Shown piece after piece: positions 11,625-22,674 of a DNA stretch of 43,877 nt. The first letter of the stretch is position 1. Each line of letters opens with the position of its first letter. This DNA is from Conidiobolus incongruus B7586. Lineage: Eukaryota; Entomophthoromycota; Entomophthoromycetes; Entomophthorales; Conidiobolaceae. The position numbers were made by a program, and so were the translations under genes. The notes under the pieces were generated by a model. That model worked only from the letters and a program-made list of their open reading frames with translations, was not told the origin of the DNA and made no database searches. The DNA is taken from contig JNEM01014482.1 in NCBI GenBank assembly GCA_000697335.1, positions 1 through 43,877 of the forward strand. The letters run 5' to 3'.

Positions 11625-14105
11625 TTAAAAAAGTTGTAAAATTTCCGACAAAATTTGTTCGGATTGTTGAACATAGTCCACGGGAGAGACAGATAGTACC
11701 GTGTACTTCATCCTTGATTGATCCTAAATAATACGATTAATATGGTTAATGATTGCATTTCATTATTAAATTACATTGTAGATTTCATTTCTAGCGGTAC
11801 ACCTAAAGATGAATTGTTTGTTGGATGCTTGAGATAAAATTTCTTTAACCTGTTCTGGATCTGATTCCTATTATATTAAAAATAAGTTATATGAAAGTTA
11901 ATTATAGGAATAATATAGTCTTACCCCTATGGTGTGGACTTGATCAGCTGATTTTTGTAAAAGTTCATTACCACTGGCATCAAAAATGGACACCCAAAGT
12001 TGACCAGTGTGATCAGCAATATTGGCTGATAAGGTGTATCTATATTTGGGATATCCGAAAGAACGGTTGCAAGTTTCACAGAACCATTGATCGTCTCTAG
12101 GGATTACTTTCTTGTTACAGTTATCGGAAGCGCAAGCTGGGTAGAACATAGTTGTGTTACGAATATGAAGAATGGAAGCACAAACAGTGAAGAAGAGAGG
12201 CTAATATATTGTTAAAAAAGATTAATAAAAGTTAGCTAAATTAAAATTTACCTTATCATTTTGCTCCAATTGTTGGTCTTTAATATGAGCAATTTCATCA
12301 AGCTTTGATCTGGCATTATTGGAAGGGGTATTCTGAGAGTATGAATCAAAGTTTTCTTTATGACCTTGAGCATCAAACCTAAATAATAATTAAATATAAA
12401 AGTAAAAATATATAGTCAAAGATCAAAATTACCATCCTCTTAAAGCATAAGATTCTTCAATTTCCGGATTTAATTCAATTGTGGAAGTACTGGAAGCTGA
12501 TAAGTTCTTTCCTTGGAATTCACTCACTCGGACACCTTTACACGCTATAATTGGCTGACCTTCAATATTGAGATTATCAGCGTGACCAGCCCATAAGGTC
12601 AATCTGATGCTTCTTTTACTGTCATCAACCAATATGATATCACGTTTAGAAACCTATAGTATTGTAAAATGAATACAATAAACTATTTGGTTTGATAAAA
12701 TTAAACTTACTGATTGTTGAGAATTCTTTGTCATGACAGAGGTTTTATCAAAAGCTGTCTTGACAATACCAATGACATCTAAATAGTTGTTTAGTAGGAA
12801 AAAATAAAAATAAGTCAATTATAAAACATACCAACAAATGATTGGTTTTCAATGTGGTCAATTTCAGATAATTTTTTGAAGTTATAAGAGTTTTTAGGAA
12901 TATTAGAAATTTCGGTATTGGTCTAATAATAAGGTTAGTATGGATGAGATAATAATAATAGTATTATTATGCTTACAGGAATGATACTGGTAGTGGCGTT
13001 AAGCATCAATTCATAATTGTGATCCAAACCTGAAAATTCTTTACGAGCGGTGTTTACTTTAGCTTGAGAGATATAGTACACCTATTATTAATGTTAGTAG
13101 CAAAATCATAAAAACAATTAAGTGATATAATACCTTATTCATTTCGATCATATCGAAGAATTGATCGACTTGATCATTAAAGCAAGTGGCTCTAATTTCA
13201 CCCTAAATGACATAAATCAATACAATAATTATAAAAAATGAATATAAACTTACAGATTGATCGATAATGTTGAAATTGAAGAGTTTACCTTCACCCTTAG
13301 CATTGGTATATCTTTTAATATCGGATTTTTGAGACACCCTTCCCAAAATTGTCCAGTTGGTTTGATAGGGATTGATACTGGCGATAGGAACAGTGATGGG
13401 AGCATTAGGATTGGATTGAAAGTTAGGTTGAGGAGGAGGTCTAAAATTTCGTTTAGTAATATAATGTATATTTAGAATATTTGACTTACGGTTGATTGTG
13501 AAGTTGTTGGAATTGTTGATTACCGGAAGTAGTAAAGTTATTATTAGAAGGAGCAGAGAATTGGTTATTGTTGAAGCTAGTTGGCTGAGGATTATCAACG
13601 ATAGGAGGAGATGCAACAGCTTGAGGTGCATTGGGATCGACTACTGAGAAATCGTGTAAAATAATAAAACTAAATAGATTCGTTAGATATAATATATCCA
13701 ATATAGAATTTGAAATGCTTACGGAGTGGAATCTTTTTGACTAACACCAATTTGTGTGATTTGAAGAATAGAATCAGCAGGTACTTTGTTCTCTTCAAAA
13801 AGACTATGGAATTTGGGAATTACTAAACCTATAAGTAGAAGTTAATTAATAAAAATATCGTATACAATATGAAAAGAAATCACCTTGAACGGATTGTGAA
13901 CCATCAGAAAGAATAACTCTAATTTTGGATTTAGCAATTAAAATAAATTTATAAATTTTTCTGCTTACCTATATCTAACAGTGCCATTAGTTTGGTTTTC
14001 AACTCGTTTAGAACCCAAAAGCTTTAATATTAAAGGAGGGTCGTGTCTCTGAGCTCCAACCCCAATTTGTTTAATTTTTTCAACTCCGTTAGCTGTTAAT
14101 TGCAT
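11625..14105 (-). CDS. RPA1: Replication protein A large subunit, RPA70 (left copy)
   Basis: RPA1 is the large subunit of the eukaryotic single-stranded-DNA-binding trimer used in replication, repair and recombination. I resolve 14 exons on the minus strand: 14105-13969, 13918-13884, 13828-13723, 13669-13490, 13440-13254, 13202-13134, 13081-12977, 12922-12832, 12778-12711, 12653-12433, 12378-12252, 12200-11925, 11867-11775 and 11723-11625. They give 597 residues (yeast 621, human 616). Order: N-terminal OB domain, Gln/Asn/Pro-rich linker in exon 4, then DNA-binding OB folds A, B and C, with a C4 zinc ribbon (CASDNC ... WFCETC) in exon 12. Every exon has the same length as in the right copy except exon 4, which is one codon shorter. 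No lesion was found, so it is probably functional. Confidence 0.94.
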
Positions 14106-14161
14106 ATTTGTTAATGTTCTTTAGATTTGAAAAGAGTAAAAGAGATTGAATAGCGAGTGTG

Positions 14162-14169
14162 TATTTATA
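14162..14169 (-). promoter_or_regulatory. TATA-like box of RPA1 (left copy)
   Basis: TATAAATA on the minus strand lies about 57 bp before the ATG, at the same place in the right copy (27482-27489). Confidence 0.45.
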
Positions 14170-14180
14170 ATCAAATTAGT

Positions 14181-14186
14181 ACACGT
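14181..14186 (-). promoter_or_regulatory. Degenerate proximal MCB-like site, RPA1 (left copy)
   Basis: The minus strand reads ACGTGT where the right-arm promoter has a perfect ACGCGT at the same distance from the start (about 75 bp). It differs by one transition that removes a CpG. Confidence 0.35.
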
Positions 14187-14629
14187 TTAAATAGTTAATC
14201 CAATAATATTTTAACAATTATTTTAAGCGTGCTTGATTTGTAATGGATTTCTAAAATTGAATGTCTAATTATCTTTTGAATTTAGTTTGAATTATTTATG
14301 GGTTATTGAAATTATTAATTTTGATGTCATTATTTTAAGAAAAAATGATAATATGAGATTATGGTAGTCTATAATACAAGTTCAAGTCTATTAATCAAAT
14401 AATTTATTTCACAAAGTAAATTATATTTACTTTAAAAGTTTATTCTAATATCATATAATATTATTTATCTTTACAACTAACACCTCAAATATTTCTATAA
14501 AACTTTTTAAATATCGAATTTATAATTTATTTTTAATTTATCAATTTGACTGGATGATACCAAAGGAATGGAAAATGATTGGATTAACATACTACATTTT
14601 GATTGGTTAATATTTTAATAGTGTTCATG

Positions 14630-14635
14630 ACGCGT
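14630..14635 (-). promoter_or_regulatory. Distal MCB-like site ACGCGT, RPA1 (left copy)
   Basis: ACGCGT is the MluI cell-cycle box that drives S-phase genes, including RPA genes, in ascomycete yeasts. Here it lies 525 bp upstream of RPA1, next to CCAAT-type motifs. The aligned right-arm site (27021-27026) reads GCGCGT. A role is inferred from the gene's function only. Confidence 0.35.
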
Positions 14636-15366
14636 TGAGGAAAATAGACTTGATTGGACAATTTAAACATTACCAATCTTCATTTTCATTCCATTATTTG
14701 AATTATATTTAAATTTTATGACAATTTTTTATAAGCAATATACCATATAAATCTAAATTAAATTAATTAATTAATAATAACAAGGAAAATAATGTAAATA
14801 CAAATTATATTCTTCAATATTCATTTTATAGTGTATTTACATTCTATGGTATATCCTTAAATATTTGAAAAATATGAATATTATGATCACAATCTTTAGT
14901 TATATATTGTAAAAATTTATTTTACTTAAAATATTTATTTAAATTTTTAAAATATATAAATTTAGAACAAAATCCAACTAGATTTTCAAATTATATATAA
15001 CATGATAATTTTAAAAACAAAATTGAACAATAATAAGAACATTGTTTACATTATGAATAATACCAAATTTAATTCATATTATAACATAAAATATACTTTA
15101 TTGAAAAAATTTTGTATTATTTAATTTGTTCAATCTATCAATTTGTTTAAAATTTAAACCATTAATTTTTTCAAGTTTTTTGTTGAAAATTGTTATTTAA
15201 TAATAGAATTTATTTCATTATATTTAACAATAATAGACATTCAAATATAAATACAAAAAAAATTAATATATTTTTTATAAATATCGACAATATTTAAGTA
15301 TTAATTGATTGGTTATTATTAAAATGATTTTAATGTTAGTTCGATATATGTTATAGCTGAAAATAT

Positions 15367-18300
15367 TTAAGATACTGTTATATTTTGACCATTTCTAAAA
15401 TGGTTAGAATCTTCATCAGAGTCAGAACCTAGAGAGAATCGGGATGAATGAATTAATTCGATCTCGTCTTCTTGTTTGGGGGATTTTGTCCAGGTGTTGC
15501 CGACGGATAATTTGCGCGACGTCGTAGTGGTTGAATTAAATGCGGTAGGAGTTGTGACGGTGATTTGGATTTGGGATTCGGGGTCTTGAATGTTAGCGTA
15601 GCCGGCGGTGGAAGGTCTGCCACAAAGCTTGGATGAGAGTTTTTGGACGAAGGAAACGTAGGCATTGTAAGGGACGAGAAGGACGGGAGGGAGATTTTCT
15701 TCATTGTAGGGTTGGTAGTAGAAGGAATTCGTTTCAAGGGAGAAGTAGGGACGTCTGTAAAGTTTGAGAGCTAAACTAGATGTGACAACACTAAGACCAG
15801 AGAGACCCATGGCAGCGGCGGCAACGATGGGATGCATAGTGAATCCAATCCATGAGAAGAGACCCATGGCAAGAGGGATGGCAATAAAGTTGTAAATACT
15901 GGCAAGTAAGAAGTTCAAGCGGATTCTGTTGAAAATTCTCTTAGAAAGATGGATAGCAACAGCAACATCCATTAAATCAGTCTTCATTAGTACAACACTG
16001 GCAGCTTCAATAGCAATGTCTGTACCACCTCCCATAGAAATACCAACGGTAGATTTGGCAAGTGCAGGAGAGTCATTGATACCGTCACCAATGAAGCAGA
16101 CAGAGTGACCATCACGTTGCATTCTTTCAACAGTCTTAGATTTGCCTTGAGGAGATACACCAGCATATACTTCTTCAATCTCACATTGTTTGGCAATTGC
16201 TTCAGCAGTAAGCTGTTGATCACCAGTGACCATTGCGACAGAGAGACCCATCTTCTTGAGAGCACGAACAGTCATCAAAGATTCAGGACGCAAAGTATCG
16301 GATAAGGCAACAAAACCAGCGAAGAAATCGTCAATGGCAACCATAACGACAGTGTTGCCTTCGCTTTCATATTGTTCTTTAATTTGGGTGAAAGAGTCTG
16401 GGAGAGTAATATTATTTTCCTGCAAGAATTTACCATTACCAATACGAATGTTCATAGACTGGGAAGTAGGTTCACAAGTGACTTTACAGTGGATACCACG
16501 ACCAGCAGTAGCTAGAAATTCATTAATTTTAACGGAATCAACATCCAATTTAAGATTTTCTTTAGCGTGAACGACAATTGCACGACCTAAGGGATGTTCA
16601 CTGCTGGATTCGGCAGCTGCGATGATTTTAGTGAAGTTGTCCTGGGTAAGTTGGTATCTGGAGCGGATTGCGAAGTCTACCATCATTCGAATTTCAGTGA
16701 CTTGGAGTTTACCGAGAGTGAGAGTACCGGTTTTGTCGAATAAGACCTTGGTTAGGGATTTGGCAGCTTCTAGAGGAACACCTCCTTTAATCAAAATACC
16801 CAATTGGGCACCAACGCCAGTACCAGTCATGACGGCAGTAGGAGTAGCAAGGCCAAGAGCACAGGGACAAGAGATGACAACAGTGGATATAGCAAAAGTA
16901 AGTGCTGTCAAGAAAGTACCACGATGCTTTAGCATAACAACTTCAGGGACATGTTCGGGGAAGAAAACACCCAAAATGACCCAAAGTGTAAAAGTAATCA
17001 AAGCAAGAGCAACGACGACAGGGACGAAATACTTGGCAACAAGATCAGCATAGTATTGAATGGGAGCTTTACTAGTTTGAGCGTCTTCGACCAATTTCAC
17101 AATTTTTGAAAGTGTGGCTTCTTCTCCAACTTTGTCGGCTTCAATGATCAACATTCCCATGCCGTTAACTGTACCACCGATTACGTGGTCACCAACCTTC
17201 TTATTGACGGGAATAGGTTCACCAGTGACCATGGATTCATCAATGGTACTGGCACCTTCAGTTACAATACCATCAACGGGGATCTTTTCACCTGGGAATA
17301 CTTTGATAAGATCACCGATTTGAACCAATTCAGAGGGGATCTTTTCTTCAACTTGGGTTCCATCTTTTCCTTTGGTAACAAGTACACAAGACGAGGGAGT
17401 GAGCGAAATAAGCTGAGACAATGCTGAAGAAGTCTTGCCCTTAGCCTTATTTTCCAAATATCTTCCAAGTGTAATAAACGTAATTAAAGTGGCTGAAGTT
17501 TCAAAGAAGCACTCAGGATGAGTTGCATCGCCGAGGATCATTGCCCAGAGCATAGTGAAAATGGAGAAAAAGAAGGCAGCACTGGTACCTATGGCAACTA
17601 ACACATCCATATTGGCACTGCGGTGGGATATTGCTTTGTAAGAGTTGGTGTAGAACTGCCAGCCAACGCCAAATTGAATGGGAATTGTCAAAATACATTG
17701 AATCCAAGTGTCGATTGGGATTTTGAGGATTTTATAGGCCAAAAGATCACTCGTGAAAGGTAAATGAACCAATACTTTAGAAATGATGACAACTGGAATA
17801 CAAAAAATGAGGGAAAGTTTCAACTGTCTCTTCCACTGCAAAATTTCTCGCGTTTTGCTGAGGGATTCAATTTGTGAGGTAGCAGACTTTTGTTCCAATA
17901 GGCCATCAATGCCGAATTCCTTCAGCGTGGCAATAATTTGACGCGGGCCTATTTCTCCAGGACTAATTTCCACAATGAGAATTTGTCCGGTGGGGTCGAT
18001 TTCGGCACTCTGCACTCCTTTGAGAGATCCTATTTCGATCTCGACTTTGAGTGCGATTTGGCCATCAGTCAGCCCGTAGAGATTGAACGTCAAAGTGTTT
18101 TTGGAGCTGGGCCTCTGTACTTCGCTGGGATATCCTAATCCGGTAATGATGTCTGCTAATTGTTGGGCTGAGATAATGTTAGGATAGTGCTTGATGGTGG
18201 CTCTTTCGGACATTAGCGAAACTACGATGGATTCAATCCCTTGACGATCCTTTAATTCACCCTCAACTAGCCCGGTACATGAACTACATGTCATACCATG

Positions 18301-19536
18301 CACACTGATATGGGTGGTAATTAATTCACCTGATTCGAAATTATCCACAGTGATAGTCAAGTCGGAATCAGTTTGGCAATTCGCCTTAGCAATGGATACG
18401 GATCTTTTTCTAGGAGTTTCGGGCTTTTTCGTGGTGGAAGGTTCGTTAGAAATGATCTTAACATCGAACCCGCAGTCTTCGACCATCGTAGAGAGTTCAT
18501 CGGCTGAAATCAACTGACTGTCGTACACGAAGGTGGCACGATCGTCTGCAAGTGACACATCCAATGAAATGATACCACTGAGTTTTTTGCTAGCTGCTTG
18601 GATTGCTTTGACACAAGATTGGCATGTCATTCCTTCAACTGAAAGAACTAGCTCGTAGTTGGAGGCGACATTGGGTAAATTGGAAATAATAGAGACATCA
18701 AATCCACAATCTTCAATAGTAGTAGCGATCGTTTCGGCGGAAATTTGACTAGGTTTAAAAATGACTTTAGCTTGGTTTTCGACTAGAGAAACATTAGTAT
18801 CTAGAATTCCAGCTTGTTTTTTCAAAGAGTTTTGGATGGATTTGACACAAGATTGGCATGTCATACCACCTACCGATAACATTAAAATATTAGTATCTTC
18901 TTGAACTACGTCAAATCCAGCATTTTCAATGGTTTCAACTACCAAAGATCTAGTGAGAGGAGGTAGAATTACAACACTTGCACGATTTTCCTCCAAGCTA
19001 ACACTGCAGTCGAAAAGCCCGTCGAGAGGTTTTAGAGCATTTTGAATAGAACGTACACAGGATTGACAGGTCATACCCTCCACATTAAGTTGAACTAATT
19101 CCGCAGTATTATTGAGTTGGACAGGAATGGGTTGGAGTTCCAGCTCCTCCAAAGCCTGTTTCAAATCACTACTCTTCAGTTGCAAGCTATTCCAAATATT
19201 CAAGTATCTACTCTCTTCATCGAACTCTACACTATATACAATCTCTTTTTTATATTTTTCTTGAATTTTATCAACATCAACTTGTATGAGTTCAGGAATT
19301 TTAAATTGACTAAGGTAATAAACGTCGAAGCCACAGTCTTCAATATTCGTAATAACTTCCCTTTCCAAATTAATAACCTCTTTGGGGTATGCTACTTTAG
19401 CAGTTTCCGTCTCCAAATCAACCGAATAGATCACCAAGTTATCAAGTTTAGATAAACTATTCTTAATAGCCTTCACACAGGATTGACAAGTCATACCTAT
19501 CACCTTAAAACTATGATAGGTTACTTGAGTCATCAT
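15367..19536 (-). CDS. CCC2: Copper-transporting P1B-type ATPase (Ccc2/ATP7 family)
   Basis: This pump moves Cu(I) from the cytosol into the trans-Golgi to load secreted cuproenzymes. The intronless frame encodes 1389 residues; a second Met follows at once (19533). Five N-terminal metal-binding domains carry CxxC at 17-20, 157-160, 227-230, 305-308 and 417-420 (four GMTCQSC, one GMTCSSC). A sixth unit lacking CxxC lies at about 481-545, and residues 100-140 may be the remnant of another. The catalytic core has the intramembrane CPC (890-892), phosphorylation site DKTGTLT (Asp934), SEHP (979-982), VTGD and GDGINDSP (1150-1157). A Ser/Thr-rich acidic tail follows the last membrane helix. It is single-copy, between the arms, head-to-head with a Ctr transporter 2.0 kb away. 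Fungal Ccc2 usually has one or two CxxC domains, so five is high. Confidence 0.97.
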   Translation of the reverse strand: MMTQVTYHSFKVIGMTCQSCVKAIKNSLSKLDNLVIYSVDLETETAKVAYPKEVINLEREVITNIEDCGFDVYYLSQFKIPELIQVDVDKIQEKYKKEIVYSVEFDEESRYLNIWNSLQLKSSDLKQALEELELQPIPVQLNNTAELVQLNVEGMTCQSCVRSIQNALKPLDGLFDCSVSLEENRASVVILPPLTRSLVVETIENAGFDVVQEDTNILMLSVGGMTCQSCVKSIQNSLKKQAGILDTNVSLVENQAKVIFKPSQISAETIATTIEDCGFDVSIISNLPNVASNYELVLSVEGMTCQSCVKAIQAASKKLSGIISLDVSLADDRATFVYDSQLISADELSTMVEDCGFDVKIISNEPSTTKKPETPRKRSVSIAKANCQTDSDLTITVDNFESGELITTHISVHGMTCSSCTGLVEGELKDRQGIESIVVSLMSERATIKHYPNIISAQQLADIITGLGYPSEVQRPSSKNTLTFNLYGLTDGQIALKVEIEIGSLKGVQSAEIDPTGQILIVEISPGEIGPRQIIATLKEFGIDGLLEQKSATSQIESLSKTREILQWKRQLKLSLIFCIPVVIISKVLVHLPFTSDLLAYKILKIPIDTWIQCILTIPIQFGVGWQFYTNSYKAISHRSANMDVLVAIGTSAAFFFSIFTMLWAMILGDATHPECFFETSATLITFITLGRYLENKAKGKTSSALSQLISLTPSSCVLVTKGKDGTQVEEKIPSELVQIGDLIKVFPGEKIPVDGIVTEGASTIDESMVTGEPIPVNKKVGDHVIGGTVNGMGMLIIEADKVGEEATLSKIVKLVEDAQTSKAPIQYYADLVAKYFVPVVVALALITFTLWVILGVFFPEHVPEVVMLKHRGTFLTALTFAISTVVISCPCALGLATPTAVMTGTGVGAQLGILIKGGVPLEAAKSLTKVLFDKTGTLTLGKLQVTEIRMMVDFAIRSRYQLTQDNFTKIIAAAESSSEHPLGRAIVVHAKENLKLDVDSVKINEFLATAGRGIHCKVTCEPTSQSMNIRIGNGKFLQENNITLPDSFTQIKEQYESEGNTVVMVAIDDFFAGFVALSDTLRPESLMTVRALKKMGLSVAMVTGDQQLTAEAIAKQCEIEEVYAGVSPQGKSKTVERMQRDGHSVCFIGDGINDSPALAKSTVGISMGGGTDIAIEAASVVLMKTDLMDVAVAIHLSKRIFNRIRLNFLLASIYNFIAIPLAMGLFSWIGFTMHPIVAAAAMGLSGLSVVTSSLALKLYRRPYFSLETNSFYYQPYNEENLPPVLLVPYNAYVSFVQKLSSKLCGRPSTAGYANIQDPESQIQITVTTPTAFNSTTTTSRKLSVGNTWTKSPKQEDEIELIHSSRFSLGSDSDEDSNHFRNGQNITVS

Positions 19537-19551
19537 GATAATATTATATTA

Positions 19552-19573
19552 AATAATAATAATAATAATAATA
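19552..19573. repeat. (AAT)n microsatellite in the ATPase 5' leader
   Basis: About seven AAT units lie just upstream of the copper ATPase start, probably in its 5' untranslated region. Confidence 0.7.
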
Positions 19574-20840
19574 AGTAAAATGTTTATTAACAAACAATAT
19601 TTTGATTTTAAAAACAGAAATTAGGAGGAAATGACCCTATATTTATAATAATAATCTCATACAATAATTTATCCATTATCTCAGTAATTTGAAATAGGAA
19701 ATTGTGTAAGTGGAGGATTTGGAAATTTGGCACAAATTTAATTATGAACAGTTGTGAATATTATTTGACTTGACAATTTTAGAAGTTATAGTGTTAAAGA
19801 ATAAGATAGAGATCAACAGAAATGATTAAATTGATTATAGAATCATATTAACAGTATAATCGTCTAAATATTATTGTATTTTAATAATACATTCACTTGA
19901 TTGCCTTGGAATTATTTCTATTAATAACATGATTCTATTTAGTGTTATAAATAGATTGAAATTAGCAACAATTTTCTATTATCATTCCATTAGTTGATTT
20001 TTAATTCTAATTATATTCCCCACATGTTACAATTACTTAATAAAGAATTTTAAATAGGAAGGCTTGATATATATGCATATTAAATTCTTAAGAATATTGA
20101 TTGGTATTCTTATATTTGCATATATAAACTCCATATTAGCCAAAAACCCTCATTATTTATCCCTCATACATATCCCAAAAATTAAAACTGAAATTTATTA
20201 CAAGTATCTAAAATTGGGCAATAACAATAATGCATAATTTTTGGAATAATTATTTTATCCCAATTCACCAACAAACTGGGTTAACTCTATTGCCACAAAC
20301 TAATATTTTGCATTCAATTGGCTCAATTGATACATTTAATATAAGAATATTAATAAATCAATATAAAAATAAATTCATTTTAATATAATAGTTTAATTGA
20401 TGATCAATCATTTATCATTGAAAGTAATTTATTTTATATTGGTTTTTTAAAAGGTTAAATTATTATTTATTGTAAAACAAAAGACAATGAATCAATTGGT
20501 GAAGAATGAATTTTAAAAAATCAAAAAATTAATATGTTAATTGTGAATAAATAATCAATTTATAAATATATATATTATGAGAAAAAAATCTTTACAATCT
20601 TCAATATCAACTTCGAGTATAATCATTTCTACATTTCAAAAATAATATTAATTACAATTATATTATACATTTTAATGTGAATCTCAATTTTGTAAATAAA
20701 AAATTTATTAATATTTATCACATTTTAATTATTAGTCAAATTGATTAAAAGTGGTAATAATTACCACGTCATAATACTAATTTATAAAAAAATCATAAAA
20801 ATGTAATACAGATTTTAACAGTAATATAATTTGATTATTG

Positions 20841-20850
20841 TATTTGCTGA
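20841..20850 (+). promoter_or_regulatory. Possible copper-signalling element
   Basis: TATTTGCTGA fits the fission-yeast CuSE consensus (a GCTG core with an A/T-rich 5' side) bound by Cuf1. It is the only GCTG core I found in the intergenic region. A single match to a loose motif is weak evidence. Confidence 0.2.
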
Positions 20851-21562
20851 TATTGAGTATTAAACCTAAATAAATTCTAAATAATGATGCCAATGCTTTT
20901 GAAGTTGATATACTAAACATTATAATTCATTTTCTATAACTTATATAAATATATTTATATATATATATATTATATGATATCATTTGGTAATATAATTAAC
21001 AATAAAATATTATTCACTTTATTTATAGAATTTTTAATTTATACAATTATGAATAATTTGCCAATTTATGAGAATTCTAATTGAATTGGGATTTTCCAAG
21101 CACTGAATATCATTTAACTAGTGTAGCTTTCGAAGAAGTTATTTTATATCAGAAACAATGCCAGAAAAACTCTAAACACATAAAGTTAGATGCACGCAGT
21201 TATCAAATGATGTAAATTTCATATATGAAAATATATTTTAAAATCACAAAGGATTTAATATGTATCACTGAAATATTGCAGTTCAGTTAGTATAGTAACC
21301 TGAAAATAATATATTATCTTTAATATATTTTATAGTTATAGAACCTGATATACAATTGGTATTGATATTTTTTTTTCATCATTCAGTTAACCCAATACTA
21401 CTTTTAAATAGCCATAAATTTATCCATTTTTTTCATAATCCCATAAATGTGATGAAATTGAAATGATTTATAACAAGTCCATTGTAGAGATTGGGTAAAT
21501 AATTAAAAATAAATTTTCAATTAAAAACTATTCAGTTTCATAAGATAAAAATATAGTCAAAG

Positions 21563-22125
21563 ATGTCTATGGATCACAGTATGCATCACAATATGGATCA
21601 CAATATGCCTGAGCACTCTATGATGTGTTCCATGAATGTAATCTATTCCAAATATTACTGTAATTATATTAACAATAATACTAGATGGTATTCAACTGGG
21701 ACACCGAGAACTTGTGTATATTATTCAATTTTTGGCGTGTTAACACCAATTGGGAATTGTTTGCAAGCTTAAGTTTGATATTTTTATTGAGTTTAGGCTT
21801 TGAAAAATTTAAGCAGTTTTTGAGAATGTATGAATTGAGATTGATTAAATCAAATAGTACTAATTTGAATGATAGTCACAAGTTAAACATCAGGTAAGTA
21901 TTTATTTTAATAGTCATAATAATAAATTAATTATTTTTTAGAAATAACGATAAATTAATACGAACTCTATTATACTGTGCAAACATTACTTACTCTTTCA
22001 CAATTATGCTCATTTTCATGAGTTTTAATGGATATTTGATGCTCAGTGTGATTTTAGGTGCCGGTGTAGGCTATTACCTTTTCAATAGTGATGTAATCGA
22101 TAATAAAACTATGGCATGTCATTAA
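21563..22125 (+). CDS. Ctr-family high-affinity copper transporter
   Basis: Ctr proteins form trimers that import Cu(I) through the plasma membrane. Three exons (21563-21637, 21685-21893, 21942-22125) give 155 residues. Exon 1 encodes a Met/His-rich extracellular N-terminus (MSMDHSMHHNMDHNM) that captures copper. Exon 2 carries the first membrane helix, starting FNWDTENLCILFNFW, and the cytosolic loop. Exon 3 has the family hallmarks: MLIFM (MxxxM) in helix 2 and GAGVG (GxxxG) in helix 3. The protein ends in MACH, a Cys/His tail as in Ctr1 proteins that hand copper to chaperones. Introns are 47 and 48 nt with GT-AG ends. Its divergent neighbour is the copper ATPase, which uses the imported copper. 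Confidence 0.93.
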
Positions 22126-22329
22126 TATTAATAAATCTATAATAATCAATTAAATAGTATTTTTATTTACAATTCATTTGAAATTATTAATTATTCTAAT
22201 TGTCAATAAGGGTTCAATGCCCTTGGTCAAGTGTCTATAAATGGCAATTGAAGTATTATATCTAATACTGGTTAAATATTGTCTTCTTCACTAAAAACTC
22301 CCCTCGAGAATAAATAGTCACAGCTAGTG

Positions 22330-22674
22330 TCAACAGGTGGATGTATTCAGAATTTTAAACTTATTAAAGTTCAACATACCAAATACTAACTGGTTCGAAA
22401 TGAGGTAAATGGTCCAATTCTTAAGTCTATTCAAAATAATTTCCATTATGAGAGACCCTGTCCAGCATAAGAAATAACAGAGAGAAATTAGGATCAAAAC
22501 GAATATATACAGATACTTGAGTATATTTGACATTAGATCCTTGAGCAATACCAAAGTATGTAGCAGACGTGAAGTGGTAAAAGAATATTTATGATAACTA
22601 TTAGTTTTAGTAATCGGTTGGGGGTAAAATTGTTTCATCCAAAGTTTACTCATTATTATTCTTTGATATTTCAA
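22330..22674 (-). CDS. Doubtful small membrane-protein ORF
   Basis: An open frame of 114 codons with one strongly hydrophobic stretch (NILKYLYIFVLILISLCYFL) and possibly a second weaker one. I recognise no family. It lies tail-to-tail with the Ctr gene, about 200 bp away. Composition is less AT-extreme than the surrounding desert, which is a mild argument for a real exon; a spliced gene with a different C-terminus or a gene relic is equally possible. No second copy occurs in the arms. Confidence 0.25.
   Translation of the reverse strand: MKYQRIIMSKLWMKQFYPQPITKTNSYHKYSFTTSRLLHTLVLLKDLMSNILKYLYIFVLILISLCYFLCWTGSLIMEIILNRLKNWTIYLISNQLVFGMLNFNKFKILNTSTC

Larger units (their letters stand above)
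2470..14690. repeat. Left arm of a 12.2-kb inverted segmental duplication
   Basis: This arm carries DRE2, an arrestin pseudogene, QCR7, an amidohydrolase pseudogene and RPA1 in the mirror order and orientation of 27000-39170. Matching runs through promoters, introns and intergenic DNA. Gene spacings agree closely: DRE2 to arrestin 1255 versus 1242 bp, QCR7 to arrestin about 300 versus 274 bp, and amidohydrolase to RPA1 693 versus 686 bp. Outer homology fades near 2470 and inner homology just past the distal CGCG site at 14630. Ends are estimates by eye, good to roughly 50-100 bp. Both pseudogenes of the duplication lie in this arm. Confidence 0.93.
14106..15366. other. Intergenic region, inner edge of the left arm
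   Basis: From 14106 to about 14690 this is the RPA1 promoter side, alignable with 27000-27544. From there to 15366 it is unique AT-rich DNA downstream of the copper ATPase. No gene was seen. Confidence 0.6.
19537..21562. other. Divergent copper-gene intergenic region
   Basis: This 2.0-kb stretch separates the start of the copper ATPase from the start of the Ctr transporter, so it must hold both promoters. It is AT-rich with no coding potential. Confidence 0.7.

Noticed and set aside
16105-18517. Open frames on the plus strand across the copper ATPase
   Set aside because: They are antisense shadows of a gene with full catalytic motifs and show no independent domain.
19552-19573. AAT repeats as a CRISPR or minisatellite array
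   Set aside because: A simple trinucleotide microsatellite with no spacers; no CRISPR-like array exists in the window.
22208-22224. tRNA-like T-arm (5-bp stem with a TTCAATG loop)
   Set aside because: No matching acceptor strand, D-arm or anticodon arm lies upstream at the required distance, and the last loop base is atypical.
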